NCBI RefSeq assembly: GCF_963678635.1
Contig: NC_087067.1
Location: 43,313,829 to 43,377,828, forward strand
From: Symsagittifera roscoffensis
Taxonomy: Eukaryota > Xenacoelomorpha > Acoela > Convolutidae
Reading direction: 5' to 3'
Length of the DNA stretch: 64,000 nucleotides
Both the position numbers and the translations under genes were made by a program. This document shows, in pieces, positions 1 to 13,500 of this stretch. The notes under the pieces were generated by a model that made no database searches, was not told the DNA's origin, and saw only the letters and a list, made by a program, of their open reading frames with translations. Every line of letters begins with the position of its first letter. Within the stretch, counting starts at the first letter, position 1.

Positions 1-139
1 TGCGCGTTCCGTTGCAGATTTGGCAGAACACAGAACAGGTAGAACTGAAAAAAATTCGGATAATTTTCCAGTGCGTGTAGCAAAAAATATAAAAAAGTAT
101 CAACATTTGTCTTATTTAGGGTTCAAATTTAAATTGAAT

Positions 140-270
140 CAATAAACTTTATAAAAACTGCGTTTTTCGCTTTCGAAAATTTGCTTACAAAAGCACATTT
201 ACTGCCAGTAAATGTGTTTTTGCAAGCAAATTTTTGAAAGCGAAAAACGCAGTTTTTATAAAGTTTATTG
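140..270. repeat. Hairpin of two 65-bp arms (MITE-like)
   Basis: Arm 140-204 (CAATAAACTTTATAAAAACT...) and arm 206-270 are reverse complements with about three mismatches and a one-base loop. No clear target duplication is seen at the ends. Either a loopless MITE or a foldback formed by local duplication. Confidence 0.9.
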
Positions 271-783
271 TGGCATCATTAATTTTCATCCTTTTGTAAA
301 TTTGAGAATTAGTTAATTTTAGTTCCTTTAAGCCTTGCGCTTTGGCTTACCATAAAAATATTGCGCAATTGGAATATTTATTACAAACTACAGAACGTGA
401 TAGTTTGGAAACCTACCGCAAAACAAAAATTGTTTCAAAAGAGGAAAAGCAATGAAAATGTAAAAGGCTAGTGACATATGTCAACTCTGTTCAATATGTT
501 ACTCTGATTGCAAACTGGTAATAAAATAAAAACACCGAGCGTCATTTTAAAACTAGCGGGCAATCAAAATCATTTAATTTCTGCATTTACATGTATCTTC
601 CCTCGTGTAAACATGCACTTGTTAAAAATTACTCAAAAAAGAAGAAAAAAACGGTTTTTGCTCTGTTTGAAGTTTTAGCGATGATTACATAGGTTGTAGA
701 CTTTTTTGTAGTATAATCTGAAGCCTGTTTGATGGTTTTTTCATTTTTTGATCCCAATTTTGAAGAAAATAATGAACAACATA

Positions 784-2340
784 CCCGCACTAGAACTTCT
801 TAATAAATGATTGATTTTGATCGATTATATCGTCAAAAACTCAACCCATATAATCGATTTTCATGACCCATCCAACCATTAAAAAGGATTTTTGGAGGAT
901 TTTAATTGATTATTTTTAATATTCAAATATCTGTTATAAGGTTTTTTATCGATTATAATTCATTTTATTTACAATTAATCAAAATTTTAGTTCATAAAAT
1001 TTATCAAAATTTATTAATAGATTTTTGGCAAAAATCAAATGTTTACTCCGCTTCTTACAACGTTCTGTAAGACTATAGCTCGAAGGAACATGTTCATCCA
1101 CGTGTACCTCCACTCCCCCAACTTTCACACTTCGAACCTCCCTTGCGCACCTCCCCCCCCCCCCCCCCTCCACCTCACTCCATTCCACAACCCCCACCAC
1201 ACCTCATTACACTCAACCTCCCCCTCCCCCACGCGCACACATCCTAACAACCCCTTCCCCAATTTATCGCCCTCCCTCAAAATTTTACCCCCTCGCACGT
1301 GGGAGGTGATTATCGTCAGAGGGGGATTGAACTGAATGAGAGGGGTGAAATCTTGGGGGTACGGGCGGATGGCGAACGGGGGGGATCAAATTTAAATCAT
1401 AACCAGCCCTCATAAGAGAGGGAGGATTGGCCTAAATCGGGGCTTAAAATGGGACGGGAAACACGGAGGGAATGAGGAAATTAAATTGGGAATGAAGTTG
1501 TAAAAAATCGGTAGAAACTACAAAAAATAAAGCATCAAAAAACTGCGAAGCGAAAAATGTTAAAAACAAGATAACATTTTTTTTAGCCAAAGCAAGTTTT
1601 GCATTTCTAGAAGTAATTTTTTTTTTTGCATTTCTATAAGTAAAACGTGTGCTAAGACAAAAGCAACTGCAAACTTGTCAAAACACTGTTAAAAATTTTA
1701 GGCTACCTTTAGAAAAAAAATTAAATAACTCATTGTAATCGATTATAATCGATTAAAATAGATTATATTCATTTGCCAAAAAACAGATTATAATCCGATT
1801 TTACTTAATTACAATTGATTGTTTTTGATTTTTGCAAAGACTGACAACGAAAATATAATATAGTTTTTTGTAATTCATGAAAATTCACCCGCACTCCTTC
1901 ATAATCCCTTTTATCCCTTAATCACTCCTTGTCCCTCATTCTTAATTAATTCACCATTCCAAGTTAAGTCCCCTTTTATCGTTTTTTACGCTTTGCTCGT
2001 TTTTCTCTTTGCTTATTGGTGATTATAACAATCATTTTTAATGAGACCCAGTTTTTGTACCCTGTGAAAAAATGGCACATTGAACTCAAAATTCAAAATA
2101 TCATTCGCCTGTGACATTTGACATTCAAAAGAAATTTGCCAAATCTAACGACAGAGCAGGACCATGATTTGGTTGAGAGTGGCGATACAATACACACTGA
2201 CATACATGATAATGAAAATACGACCCAATATTTGTGCTCGGGATAGTTTTTTTTCTCCAGGCATAGTCTGCTTTTCCAGTCAAATAATTGTCAAACATTT
2301 TTTATACAGTCAAAAAGACTTTGATACTGTGATTATAAAA
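784..2340. other. Noncoding: AT-rich GATTATAATCGATT motifs and a C-rich tract
   Basis: Motifs of the type ATTATAATCGATTA recur at about 784-1000 and 1735-1835, and again at 11625-11725, 12105-12215 and 16415-16500. They look like debris of one AT-rich repeat family. 1115-1275 is a pyrimidine/C-rich low-complexity tract. No gene seen. Confidence 0.7.
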
Positions 2341-2344
2341 CTTA

Positions 2345-2880
2345 AGCAAGACTGCTCGTATCATGGCGAAGCCCTGAATGTTTTGACTGACTTTTAAGGT
2401 TTATGGAGCATTAATAACATGAAAAAATTAAATAAAATAAAACAAAAAGATTTTTTTTTTCTAAAATTTGTAATTTTTTTAAATGAAAATCATCCCCCCA
2501 CACGCAATATAAGGTACAAAAGCATAGATTTCGCTCATTGTAACAAATAAATTATGGCAAATAAGCTTCTTTCAATCACCAACTTGGAACGATTTCTAAG
2601 ACGGATTACATCTCCGCTTACGCGTTAATAGCGCTTAATTGTCCCAAATTGGCCAAAATGGCAATCTTTTAACCCTCATAACTTTGCGAAAAACGGTCAC
2701 AGGTAAAATATGTTTGCAAATTTAAGCTCAGTACAACAATAGCTTTTGAATGATATTTAAAAAATCCGTCAAAAATGGCTAGTTAAAAATTCGAAAATTG
2801 TCTGAAGAAAAAAAAAACTCACCCCGAGCACAAATATTTTGTTACCTTCGAAAGTCGGAACAATAAAATTTATGTGAAGT
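2345..2880 (+). repeat. 550-bp dispersed repeat, copy 1
   Basis: From GACTGCTCGTATCATGGCGA to CGAAAGTCGGAACAATAAAA. A reverse-complement copy occupies 46245-46800 and a short end fragment lies at 6738-6775 (GATTGCTCGTATGTCAGGGC). No coding capacity, no clear terminal repeats. Confidence 0.88.
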
Positions 2881-3394
2881 CAGGGGGTTCATAAATCCGT
2901 TGTTCACGTTAATCTAGCTTAATTTTTTTTTCCAAACCGAATTGAGGCTGCTTAGTGGTCCATATTTATTTTTTTTTCGTTAGTCTCAAATTGTAGATGA
3001 AAAGTTGCAAGCCGAAGCTTAGTTGAAAACAATTAAAGTAAAATTTTAATATCAAAATAGGACCATCAAACAAATTTGAACGCCATCTTTTAAAAAATGT
3101 TTTTTTTTTCAAACTAGATCATTGACTCATCTAATATTATTTTGTGTACTCTACTCAAAGCAAAATTAATTAAAATTTCATGAAAAGATTTAAAATTGCT
3201 TAAATCAGAATAAATCGTTGAGTAATCCGGCCACTTTTAAAGTCTGTTAAAAGAAAACGCATAACTAGCGCGCAAAAATATCTCTCAATGACATTTCATA
3301 AACCTCTATAGCATAGACCTCTATAAAAAACAAAAAATAAAAAACAAAACAACCTCTATGAAAAACAACCTCTATAAAAAACAAAAAACAAAAA

Positions 3395-3965
3395 CTATCA
3401 GAGCGTTCAAAATCCAAACTAGCATTAAAATACTTTAACGGTATCGAAAAATTTCGTCAACAAAAAAGTTAATATCCCGGGTTGACCTCCATACACCGAA
3501 AATGCTTGCCATACAATTCCATACAACAAAAACCTTTATCATACAATTCCATTCAACAAGTGTATGGAGAAAATGCTTGTCATGTATTGACATTTCATAT
3601 ATTGTCATAATGACATTTCATAAACCTCTATAGCAAAAAAAAAACTATCAGAGCCTTCAAAATCCAAACTGGCATTAAAAAACTTAAACAGTATCGGAAA
3701 ATTTCGTCAATCAAAAAGGTTAATACTCCGGGTTGATCTCCATACACCGAAAATGCTTATCATACAATTCCATACAAAAAAAAAATCTTTATCATACAAT
3801 TCCATTCAACAAGTGTATGGAGAGAATGCTTGTCATATATTTTTCATACATTTTCGAGAAACAATAGAAAAAAAATTAAACCATTTCTGCTGCTTTTTGA
3901 GAACAGTTGAACAGACTGGTGACAAAAAACTGATTTAATTTAAAAAAAAAAAAAACAAATGCTTG
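3395..3965 (+). repeat. Tandem pair of a 240-bp element starting near CCGGGTTGACCTCCATACAC
   Basis: Two adjacent units, about 3400-3640 and 3640-3885, share ACTATCAGAGC.TTCAAAATC, the GGTTGA.CTCCATACACCG start and repeats of CATACAATTCCATAC. Related copies: 51005-51560 (inverted), about 55800-56190 (inverted) and 59843-60250. Confidence 0.85.
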
Positions 3966-3999
3966 ACATACAAAAAATTGTATGACCGTACGGTAATTT

Positions 4000-6900
4000 A
4001 AAGAATCAAAAATAGTCTAATAGACACCCAAAGCAAAACGTTCGTTTCCATCAAATTTTTAAAATTTAGAAAATAGTATTTTGTGGAATGAAATTCTTTG
4101 CCAGGTTTTATATCTTTTTTTATGACATTTTTTCAAAATTTGCATTCCATGTGCAAAAACTACGCAATACGGGAAAACCAACTGAGAAGTTTAATTTTTT
4201 TTTGCTGTTCTTAGTGTTAATTTTTTACATGTTTTCTGCAAGTCTTCAGCAGAAAATTATTATAACAGAGCTGCTAAAAGGTACTTATTCTGAAGAGACA
4301 GATACACAGGGAAGTTGCAGGGCTGAATGGAAATCATATTTTTGAAGGTATATGATATGTTTTTTTTAAAATTCTTTGAAAAATTAGAGTTATATTATTA
4401 CAAAAGTAATCAGATGTTTTGTGCCGCTAATTATAGTTGAGTATTGAGGAAAAACCAAAAGTTACAAACTCAAATGTTTGCCTGAAATGCAAATGATATT
4501 CGTTATCAGTAAAATGTCTGCAGGATTAATGGAAATCTAAGACTTGTGCAAATCTTGCAAGGTTCGCATTTCGAGCTTAACGTCAGAACAAGGTTTCGCA
4601 TTCCCATTTGTAGTTTTTAAAATTGCATACGTCGCAAGACTCTCGCATAATTCTTGAAAATTTTACATTCTTTCGCACGAAGCTTGCAAAAGTTGTTTTC
4701 TAACTACTCACGGTTGACTTTTATCTTAAAAAATCATATAAGTTTTAAGAAACGTTTTGGTGAAATTCAACGGTAAGTTGGAAAAGCTTATTTTATTTCC
4801 ACTGAAGTACTTTTATAAGTGCAAAACTAGTTGCATCAAACTAAAAATAGTTCACAGATTTTTGTGTTTTCTCATCCAGATAACTGCATGCTTGCTTGAT
4901 TTTTTCTCAATTTTTTTATTTGAGGAGTTTTTAGACTGCGTTTTGAACACGCAGACATGCCGGATGTCTGGTAAAACTGTGTCATTGTAATTGATTCTGG
5001 CTGAGTCTCAAAGTATGCTTAAGAAGAAAATAAATGATTCTTAAATAAAGAATAATGTCGGCAAATTTACTTTGAGCCAGATGCTCCTATTGTTTTCAAC
5101 ATGTAACTCTTGACTATTTTTTTTGTTCAAAACAGAGCTATTAAAATAAAGAAGATGAAAACTCTTCATAAATCCTTGAAAACAATCATTGTAACATTTG
5201 TTCGGCTTTTTTTTACTGAAATTCGAATTGAGTTTGTTAGTTTTTTATTCTGATTTCATAATCATTTGTTCGTAAACAATAATTCATCTTCAAAGGTTTG
5301 AATTTACACAATTTTTGAGCTTTGAAAAAAAGAACTAGTTTTGAGATTATTCCCTTTTTCTGTACCAGGTTGATCATTGATCCATGACATGGATTTTTTA
5401 TATTAGTTCTCGTTTGAAGACTTGTTCTGAAAAACACACCGCATTTGCAATCCTTTCACGTTTTACATTTTTGAATTCTACTCATCCGTTCAGTCTTATA
5501 TACTTCAGCATTATACAATTCAGCGTTACATAATTCAACGTTATATAATCAGATCTAATTTAACTTTTAACAAGATCAAGGATGCTATCATTTTATTAAA
5601 ACCTTCTTGACCACGTTTTTTCCTAATTATTCTTCCGAACTTTTTCTTCAAAGACCGATTTTAGATACTTGTTCTATAACTTGATACTTATTCTAAAATT
5701 TGGTTTCAAAATTTGATAGACAAAACATGTATAGATGAGTGGTCCCACAAACAATTTGGCTATCCATTTCTGACATAAAAACAAAAAAATCAAAGAAAAT
5801 AGGTGGTTTTAATCAACCCGGGTCGAGTTGAGCGGCTTAGGTCGCAACCGAGTGTGGTAGCGCGGAGTGGATTGCGCGACCAAAATTTCGTAATCGCACA
5901 AAGATTTTACAGGGACACGTAACGTGCTGAAAATCGCGACGGTCGCGCAACGTTCTGAAATTAAGTTTTTCAAAAATTGAAAAAGCATTGAAAATCGATC
6001 ATCGATTGAAAAACAATACATTGGTGTTTTTCACTTAGTAAATGGTAGTTTCACCTTTAATGGAATGAATGTGACCAATCTAGTAGCACAATCTGTAATC
6101 AGCTTGATTGGTTAAAATAATTCAATGATTTCCCTTCAGTTCAGGATTTCTTTGCCTATATTTATTTATTTGGATAGAGGGTAATTAGACTAATATGACA
6201 CCGGATTGATCTGTGAAAATCAGTTTCAAAAATACAGAGCACAAATTTTTTGTGACATTTTACTATAACTTTGATTGGAGACAAAATCAGAGAAAAATAA
6301 TGCAGTGTTTTCCAGATTTTTTCTAACACAGTACTGCACAGTACTGTAATGAGCAAAAGTTATTAAAGATGTTGTCTAAAAACTAATTCACATCTCAAAA
6401 AAACTTTAAATTCAACTCCAGGTAAATTTGAAGTTAATTTTTAAAAATTTCAGCGTTTCTTTTGATTTTAAGCGCAATCATTAATCAAAAGATACTTCTC
6501 ACTCGTCAATAAATCAGAACTATGAAATTTAGTTAATTTTGAATCTATGAACATAGATGCTTAAAACTGTCCAGGTTTATTTTTTTCAGATTTGCCTTTC
6601 AAACTCTATAACTGCGTGATAATACTGCATCGGAATTGATTTGCTCTGTGATGTTGTTCCGGCAATATAAAAAAATTATGATTAAGTTTTAAAATAATTT
6701 GAACACAAAGCTACGGCAGTTATTGCTTTGTAACAAGATTGCTCGTATGTCAGGGCAAAGCCCTGAGTGTTCCGTTTGTCTCTTAATTAATATCAAAAAT
6801 AAATGTTAATTTTAAGAAAAGAAAAAATGAAAAATAAAAAAATTTGTACAATATTTACTACGAACAATTAATTCGCGTTACGTTTTTAACATAAATAAAA

Positions 6901-9900
6901 CTTTCCTTTTAAAATCTTCAAAACTGATTGGATGTAAAATATTTTTTTTTATATTTGATTTCAGGGAGTCGATATTTTCAATAAGGTATGAAACAAAAAT
7001 TGGTTAAAAACATATTCCGACGCGCACCTAAAATTGCCTGAACAAAAGAATCACTAAGCGTAGTTATTCCAATTGTTTTTCGAATGTCGGAACAAAAAAC
7101 ACATACGCAGAACGCTATGCGTATAGTCATATCAATTTTCAACACGTTTTGAGTGGAACTACTGTAAAATGGCAGGATTGGTGCCGAAGGTGTTTTCTGA
7201 TTTTTATGATTGTTTTCTTGATAAAATTTTTTTTGTCGAGTTTTATCAATTACAGCAACCATTTACACTTACAGCAAAATTTTTGGCTGTAAATACGTTG
7301 ATTAAGTGCTAAAATTTGCAGATTTTTTTTTAAAAAAAGCGACATATTGAATTGAGTCCAGAGGATTCAAAAGCCAGATTCACTCCATTTTAAAACTATG
7401 ATTTTTCGAAACTTCTTTGTTTAATCAAAAAGCATTTTCTTACTGTAAACAAACAATGAGTGAAGTAAAGAAGTGAAATTATTTTAAAAAATCAAATTAT
7501 TAAATGACCCCAGCTTACGATAGTTATGCTTACGAGTTTCCAAACCCATTAATTGATGGTAAAGCAAGCAATTAATTGGCAATAATAACACGATTTAATA
7601 ACATCTATTATAAGTAATGCAGGCCTAATATAGCCTGGAAATTTTTTCAGTGAGTTGATGACATCAACGTTTGCCGGCAAGCTTAGAATGTCTGTTAATC
7701 CTCTAGTACAACAGCCGACTATGAGGCAAAAAGACACGGAATTTTGTTATAAATCATCCTCAAAAAGCGGAACATTAAATTGTTTTCTTGAAAAAAATGT
7801 TTTATTTGAGAAAGCCCATTAATTGCAATTAATTGCAATAATTGATTGCTAGAAAAACCCCATTACAATTAATTGATTGCCTTGGAAAAAACTCAAAAAA
7901 TCAATTGCAATTAATTTTTGAACATCCCTGGTCCCAACGATTTGTTTAAATAGAATTTAATTAGAGCTGCTAGATTTTTTAACCTATTTTGAAACAATTT
8001 TCCATTATAGCTTTCAGCAAAATGTATCCTCCTCGAATACAAAATCTCCATGAGATCTGGTTATTTTTGTTATTAATGGTTGTCTATGTTGTCAAACCAT
8101 TAACTTCCCATTTAGTCAAACAATCTTTTGTTCATGGTTAACAGAACATAAATTTTTTTTGTTTTGAAAACAATTGACTATTTTTTTTGTTATTACTTAG
8201 TTCAAAATGATTTTCATTCTTTTTTCAGATTATTTGTTTTCCGTTGAAATTTTAGGTTTTGATTTTTGGAGAGCAAAAAATCGATAGAACTCATAATAGC
8301 CATAATTAACCCTTAAAATGTTTTCTTTTATTTACATAATTGTTTTTGATAAAAATTTGTGCCTTGAATAAAAAAAATTTTAAACGAATTCAGCATAAGG
8401 AATAGCTATTTTTTCTATCATGCGAAGTTCATTTTGTGCTCATGAATTTCATAACATACTGCGAAGTTCACCTTGAAAAAGACTACGGTTCTATATCTGT
8501 CGGGGATTTTCCTTTTTTTCAAACCAATCACTGTCCAAAATCTGGCAAATTAAAATTAACTAAATAACTTCACGACCTCTTTCTCCAATAGTTCTAGAAA
8601 CAAGCTCCACGTATCTGCCTGAAATTAAACTGCTAAGCTGTAAGTTTTATATAAAACAATTGTACATTTTAATAGTGCGAATCATAAAACAAAATTTAAG
8701 CAAAAAATAAACAAAAAAACTTGATGTCATTGCAATCTCAACGGAACTTTTGCTCTCCTTCATGTCAAAAATTTTAGCGAAGCGAAAAATGGCTATAGTC
8801 TTTTTGTTCAGTACTCTCCTAAATATCTCATTTTTTGACCTTTAAGCCGTAAGGGGTTTTTAAGTGCGTTACACCTGGGAGCGTATGGGAGTATCAATTA
8901 CTTTGATCAAACGCTTCCATAAAAGGGTGGATCATGTTTTCAATTTATGACTTTGACCCATTTCCTTTATAATTTGCTGTCATAACTTCATACTTTTTTC
9001 TCTGAGGGCTTCAAAATAGTTTAAAAAATCTTGTTCGTTCTTATCTTTTTTCGTGCTTCAAACCTGCAAATTGTCTGAAAGAAAATTAGACAGAAGTGAC
9101 ATACGTTTAATCCATTCCACCTTTTTTGATAAACACCAGCAGGAATTTTTTTCCATTGAAAAAAGTGTATTTAAATGAACGCTTAGCAAAAAATGGCTAT
9201 AGTCTTTTTGTTCACTATTCTCCTTTAATTCTGATCATCGGTCGAATTTTGCTGGTATGTTTAGATTGAAACATTTATATTGATCCAATAAATCAGCAGT
9301 TTTTTCAGCGCTTATAGCTTATGTGAAACTATAAGCATATATCAGTTCATTCAAGAAAAAAGTATCTTCTCTTTTGCATCAAATAAAAATACCAGTGAAA
9401 TCAACACGGTTTAAAACGTCCATTTTTTTGCTAAAAACGTTTTATTTTAAGGCCTAAAAAATCTGACAAATTGCTTTCGTTCCGTCAAATTGATTGAGTC
9501 TATTTTTTCCAATATTGCGCTTAGCACTAAACTTTTAACATGTACATCACTAATAAAAAAACTCTTGAAATGATTATATATTAGAGATTGCAGATTATGT
9601 CAATTCAATTTATCCTCTTTGTAGTAATTCTCTGTTCACTGGTAATATGAACCCAAATTTTTACTACATACTTGAAATTTCATCCCCTCTCATTGCGCTG
9701 ATTACATAAAGACTCCTATCAAAACAGATATTTTATTTTATTTTGATAAAGCTTGGATCAGTTCTTCGATGTATGTTCTTTTTTCCTTCAATTTAGTCTT
9801 CCAAAAAGTTATCAGAGCGATTGTGAAAGTAGCTGAGCAAAAAATTGAACAAAGGCATTTCCTTTTGAGAAGATGAAAGAAAGATGTTCCTTGTTTTCAA

Positions 9901-10079
9901 AAAAATCTCAAGGAATTACAAGTGCATTTACATTTCATTAACGCAAGAAATTTTTAAAGTTGGTTAGTTAAAAAGTTTTACTTACCCAAAATTTTCTTTA
10001 CCAACAAAAAAAACAAAGAAAGTATGCTCTTAAAGTGATATTGAGTTGTGTTTTCTTACCCGTTCTACCAATATTTTAA
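4000..10079. other. Noncoding region upstream of the anoctamin gene
   Basis: No reading frame shows recognisable protein features. It holds TAATTGATTGCAATTAATTG-like low complexity (7800-7930) and two copies of AAATGGCTATAGTCTTTTTG about 400 bp apart (near 8789 and 9190). A GC-richer patch at 5815-5970 has CGCGA-type repeats. The anoctamin promoter should lie in the last part but no TATA or initiator can be assigned. Confidence 0.6.
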
Positions 10080-10530
10080 ATGGAAGTTTCCTTCGCTGAT
10101 GGAAACTCATTCATTACGCCTTCCAGTTTACATTCCGACAACCAACAGCAACAACAAATTCAACGACAACAAACAAATAATCAGCAGCAACAGCAACAAA
10201 CCCAGCAAGCAGGGTTTAAATCATGGGTCACTGAACGAATCCAATTATTGCAAAGCAGCACAAGTAGCAACAATTTATCACATCCATCGTCTTCCAATCG
10301 AAAGCGTCAAAATGGGTTCACTTCATCTAGTAAAAAATCGGCTAAGCTGACATCGTCTAACGGGTCAGAATCGAGTAGTCATAGAAATGAGGGTGTTTTT
10401 TCTAAATGGACCAGAAGGTTCCAGAACTCTTCACGTGGAGGGAAACATGCTGTGATTTTGTTTAAGGAGGAGATTGTGTTCCGGAATCTAGACCCGGCCA
10501 CTTACTTCGAGGACAACAAGCGGAAAATAG
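10080..10530 (+). CDS. ANO7: Anoctamin exon 1: cytosolic N-terminus
   Basis: Residues 1-150, ending in phase 1 before GTGAGT. The ATG is chosen because an in-frame TAA lies directly before it (10077-10079), so no longer start exists unless an upstream exon splices in between. Residues about 22-42 are Gln-rich (runs of five and six Gln), followed by a Ser-rich basic stretch likely to be disordered. The last part, [11 protein letters not shown] then KRKI, leads into the conserved dimerisation domain. Confidence 0.88.
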
Positions 10531-13500
10531 GTGAGTATTCCATTTGAAACTAAAATAAAAAAACGAAAGCTGCATTCCTGCTTATTTATACTTGCACGAA
10601 GACTTGGGAAAATCAATGTAACAAATATAGCAGGTGGATTTTCTATTCTTCGGACATCATTAAATAAAGAACAAATAAATTATAAAACTGATTTTAGTTT
10701 ATGTTTACTTGGATGTGCAACCTTCTTTGATGCAAAAAACACTGAAGAGACAGACCCAAACTTGGTTTAAGCGATGATCTTTTTGGTACTCCTTTTGAAA
10801 TCTATAGCCTGACAATAGCCATTTTTTTTCGGAAAATATACCGTTTTTACTCTTTTTGTTTCAATATATCAACTTTTGATAATCTGCAGATAGAGGATTG
10901 GTTTTTTGATTCCCAAAACCTGTTTCTCTAAGCTGAATGGCAACGGAACGAAAAAAGAATAACAAAAAAACAACACTTCAGAAAAACTTTAAATGTTTTT
11001 TTTTCTAGTCATTGATTTCATTAATAGTCGAAGCGAAGAGTGATCTTTTTTCAACTTCGACATTACTCAGAGTTCAATTTTTGTGATAAACTGACTCGGA
11101 GAAAACTATTTTCAAATAATTTTTCGGAAGGCTAATCACAATTGACAATATATTCAAAGGATATCATCCTCAATCAATCCCCGACCAATTTTATTAAAAT
11201 TTCTTGAAATCCTGTAAAAACTACTTATTAATCTATTAAACTACTACAGGGAAAGATGAGCTGTTAATCTTTTCCGCTTTTGAGCGATCGGAACAATAAA
11301 CACATAAAATAGACTCTTCTCACAACTGATTGTAATTTCATCTAGCTAACTTTATTAAAATAGGCTCATAAAAACAAAAGCAAAGAATATTATAAAAAAC
11401 CGAGGATATTCAGTTGCTGTGAAAGACATGAATAAAATTCCGACAAGGATAACAAAAAACGTTTTTTTTTTCCAAATTGTGTCGCTTTTTTGCCTGATAG
11501 TATAAGAAAATGAAAACAAAAACCTAGAAGTTGGGCATATTTGATGACGAATTAGGCACTGTAACTACATTTTTTTTTCAAAAAAAATTTTCAGATTATA
11601 TTTTCGTCCACTTTTCGATACAATTATGTTCAATTATAATCCATTATTTTTATTCAAAGTTTCTAATTCATTAGTTTTGCACAAAAATCCATTATAATCG
11701 ATGATAATTGATTGTAATCCCTTATGTTTGTCTACTTTGTCTTCGAAATTGCATCTAAATTGCTTATAATTTATGCTTTTTGTAGACGCTGGTTCCTATG
11801 AAAAAAGAGAAAAATGGTTTTAAAGTTTTCCAATCAATTTATATTTATAAGGTTTTTTTTTTCATTTCTTCCCCATTAAAGTTGTTTTGTGGTGCAAATT
11901 TTAAGCTTTTTAACCACCAAAACATCAGTATATTGATTTAGTTTCATGATTGATTCGGAGGATTTATTTTTCTTCTACCGAGGTAATCTTTCCACTAATA
12001 TGAAAGGATCTCTTTGAAACTTTTGTTTTTAGGTAAAACTCTGTGTTCAGATGAACCAAAGTGTTCAAGATATCTCTCATTTAGAGATTTTCTTATTGAC
12101 ACAAAAATAATAATCAATTACAAATCCTTTAAACACCAAATTTTGGTAATTACAATCAATTATAATTGTCAAAAAATCATCATAGTAATCCGTTATAATC
12201 GATTATTTACGCGGGAAGGCTTTAAAATGAAGTATCAATCGGCCCATTTTTATGATTTCTTAGTACCTGATTCATTTTGCGTGTAAAACACTGAAAAAAC
12301 TTTTTAAAACTAAAGCTCACCCAAAGCCGTTTTCCTCCATATTTTCAGTGGTCGGAACAACAAAACTGGTTGAATCGGAGCAGAGCTTTGAAGGTTTTAA
12401 AAGTAAATTTAAGTCACTTATACGAAATTAGGAAATTGGTTTGAGTGTAACAAACACCCCAAGCATAGATCTTCCTTCACCTTCTTCGAACGACGGAACA
12501 ACAATTAACTTACGTTCACATTTTTTTCAAAGGGTTTGAAATTTTGTGATGAAACGTACAATCTTCCCCACAAAGTGACCAACCGTAAAACATCCCCCCT
12601 AGCAACGTATTGCTTTGAAAACAAACTCTGTATAAATACGTATGCGTTTTGAACAAACGCACTAATAAAATTAGTTGTTACACTTTTTTATGTAGGACTG
12701 CATTTGAGTTCTGTTAATTAACCCAAATAAAATCTTTTAAATCAATTTTGTCTAATAAAACAGTTAACTTTTAAAAATCTAGGCTATACTCTCATTGTAC
12801 CTTGAACAAAGAAATTTAAAAAACTAATCGATTAACTAAAAACTTTTGGCTAGAGAAAATATAGAAAACTGTTCTTCACTTAGCTATCTATAGCTCTATT
12901 AGTTGTAGTTTGGATTCCAAAAAACTCATTAGTCAAAAAAATTTTGAGTTTTTTTCTGTTTTCATACTAAATACGAATATATCTCCAACGACTTTAGATG
13001 TATTCTTAGTTTCAAAATTAGTTTTGCTGTTATTTCTACTCTTTCTAGCACTTCGAAAAAATTTATTGGGAACATGGATAAAAAATTGATCAAAAAGATT
13101 TTTTTTCTAATTTTTTGTTTTTTTTTCTCGAAATTTTTCCTTAAATCAGAATATTTTTTCTGCGATTCTGCGCTCTGAACTTTTGTGATATTTGCACAGA
13201 AACTGATTACTCTTGTTACTTCTAATTGTTGTGTTTTTAAATATTTTGAATTTTTTCAAGATTTCGTGTTGGTGTATGAGACGAAGGGCAGTACCAGTGA
13301 GAAAGACACGGAGAAGAGGAGGAAGGCGGGCAGGGATAAATTCTTCTCAGAACTTGAAAGACAGGGACTACAATTGGAAGAGGTCAGTATCAGCTATTAC
13401 AACATAAATCTATACCAAATCTCATGTTCGTCAAATAGAAGCATATTCGCGTGCGGTTCTTATTCCTCCTATCTGAAAGTTGTTTTCATAGAGATATTTC

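Noticed and set aside
1039-1335. Pro/His-rich 98-codon frame near the window start
   Set aside because: It reads through a C-rich low-complexity tract and has no start or splice context.
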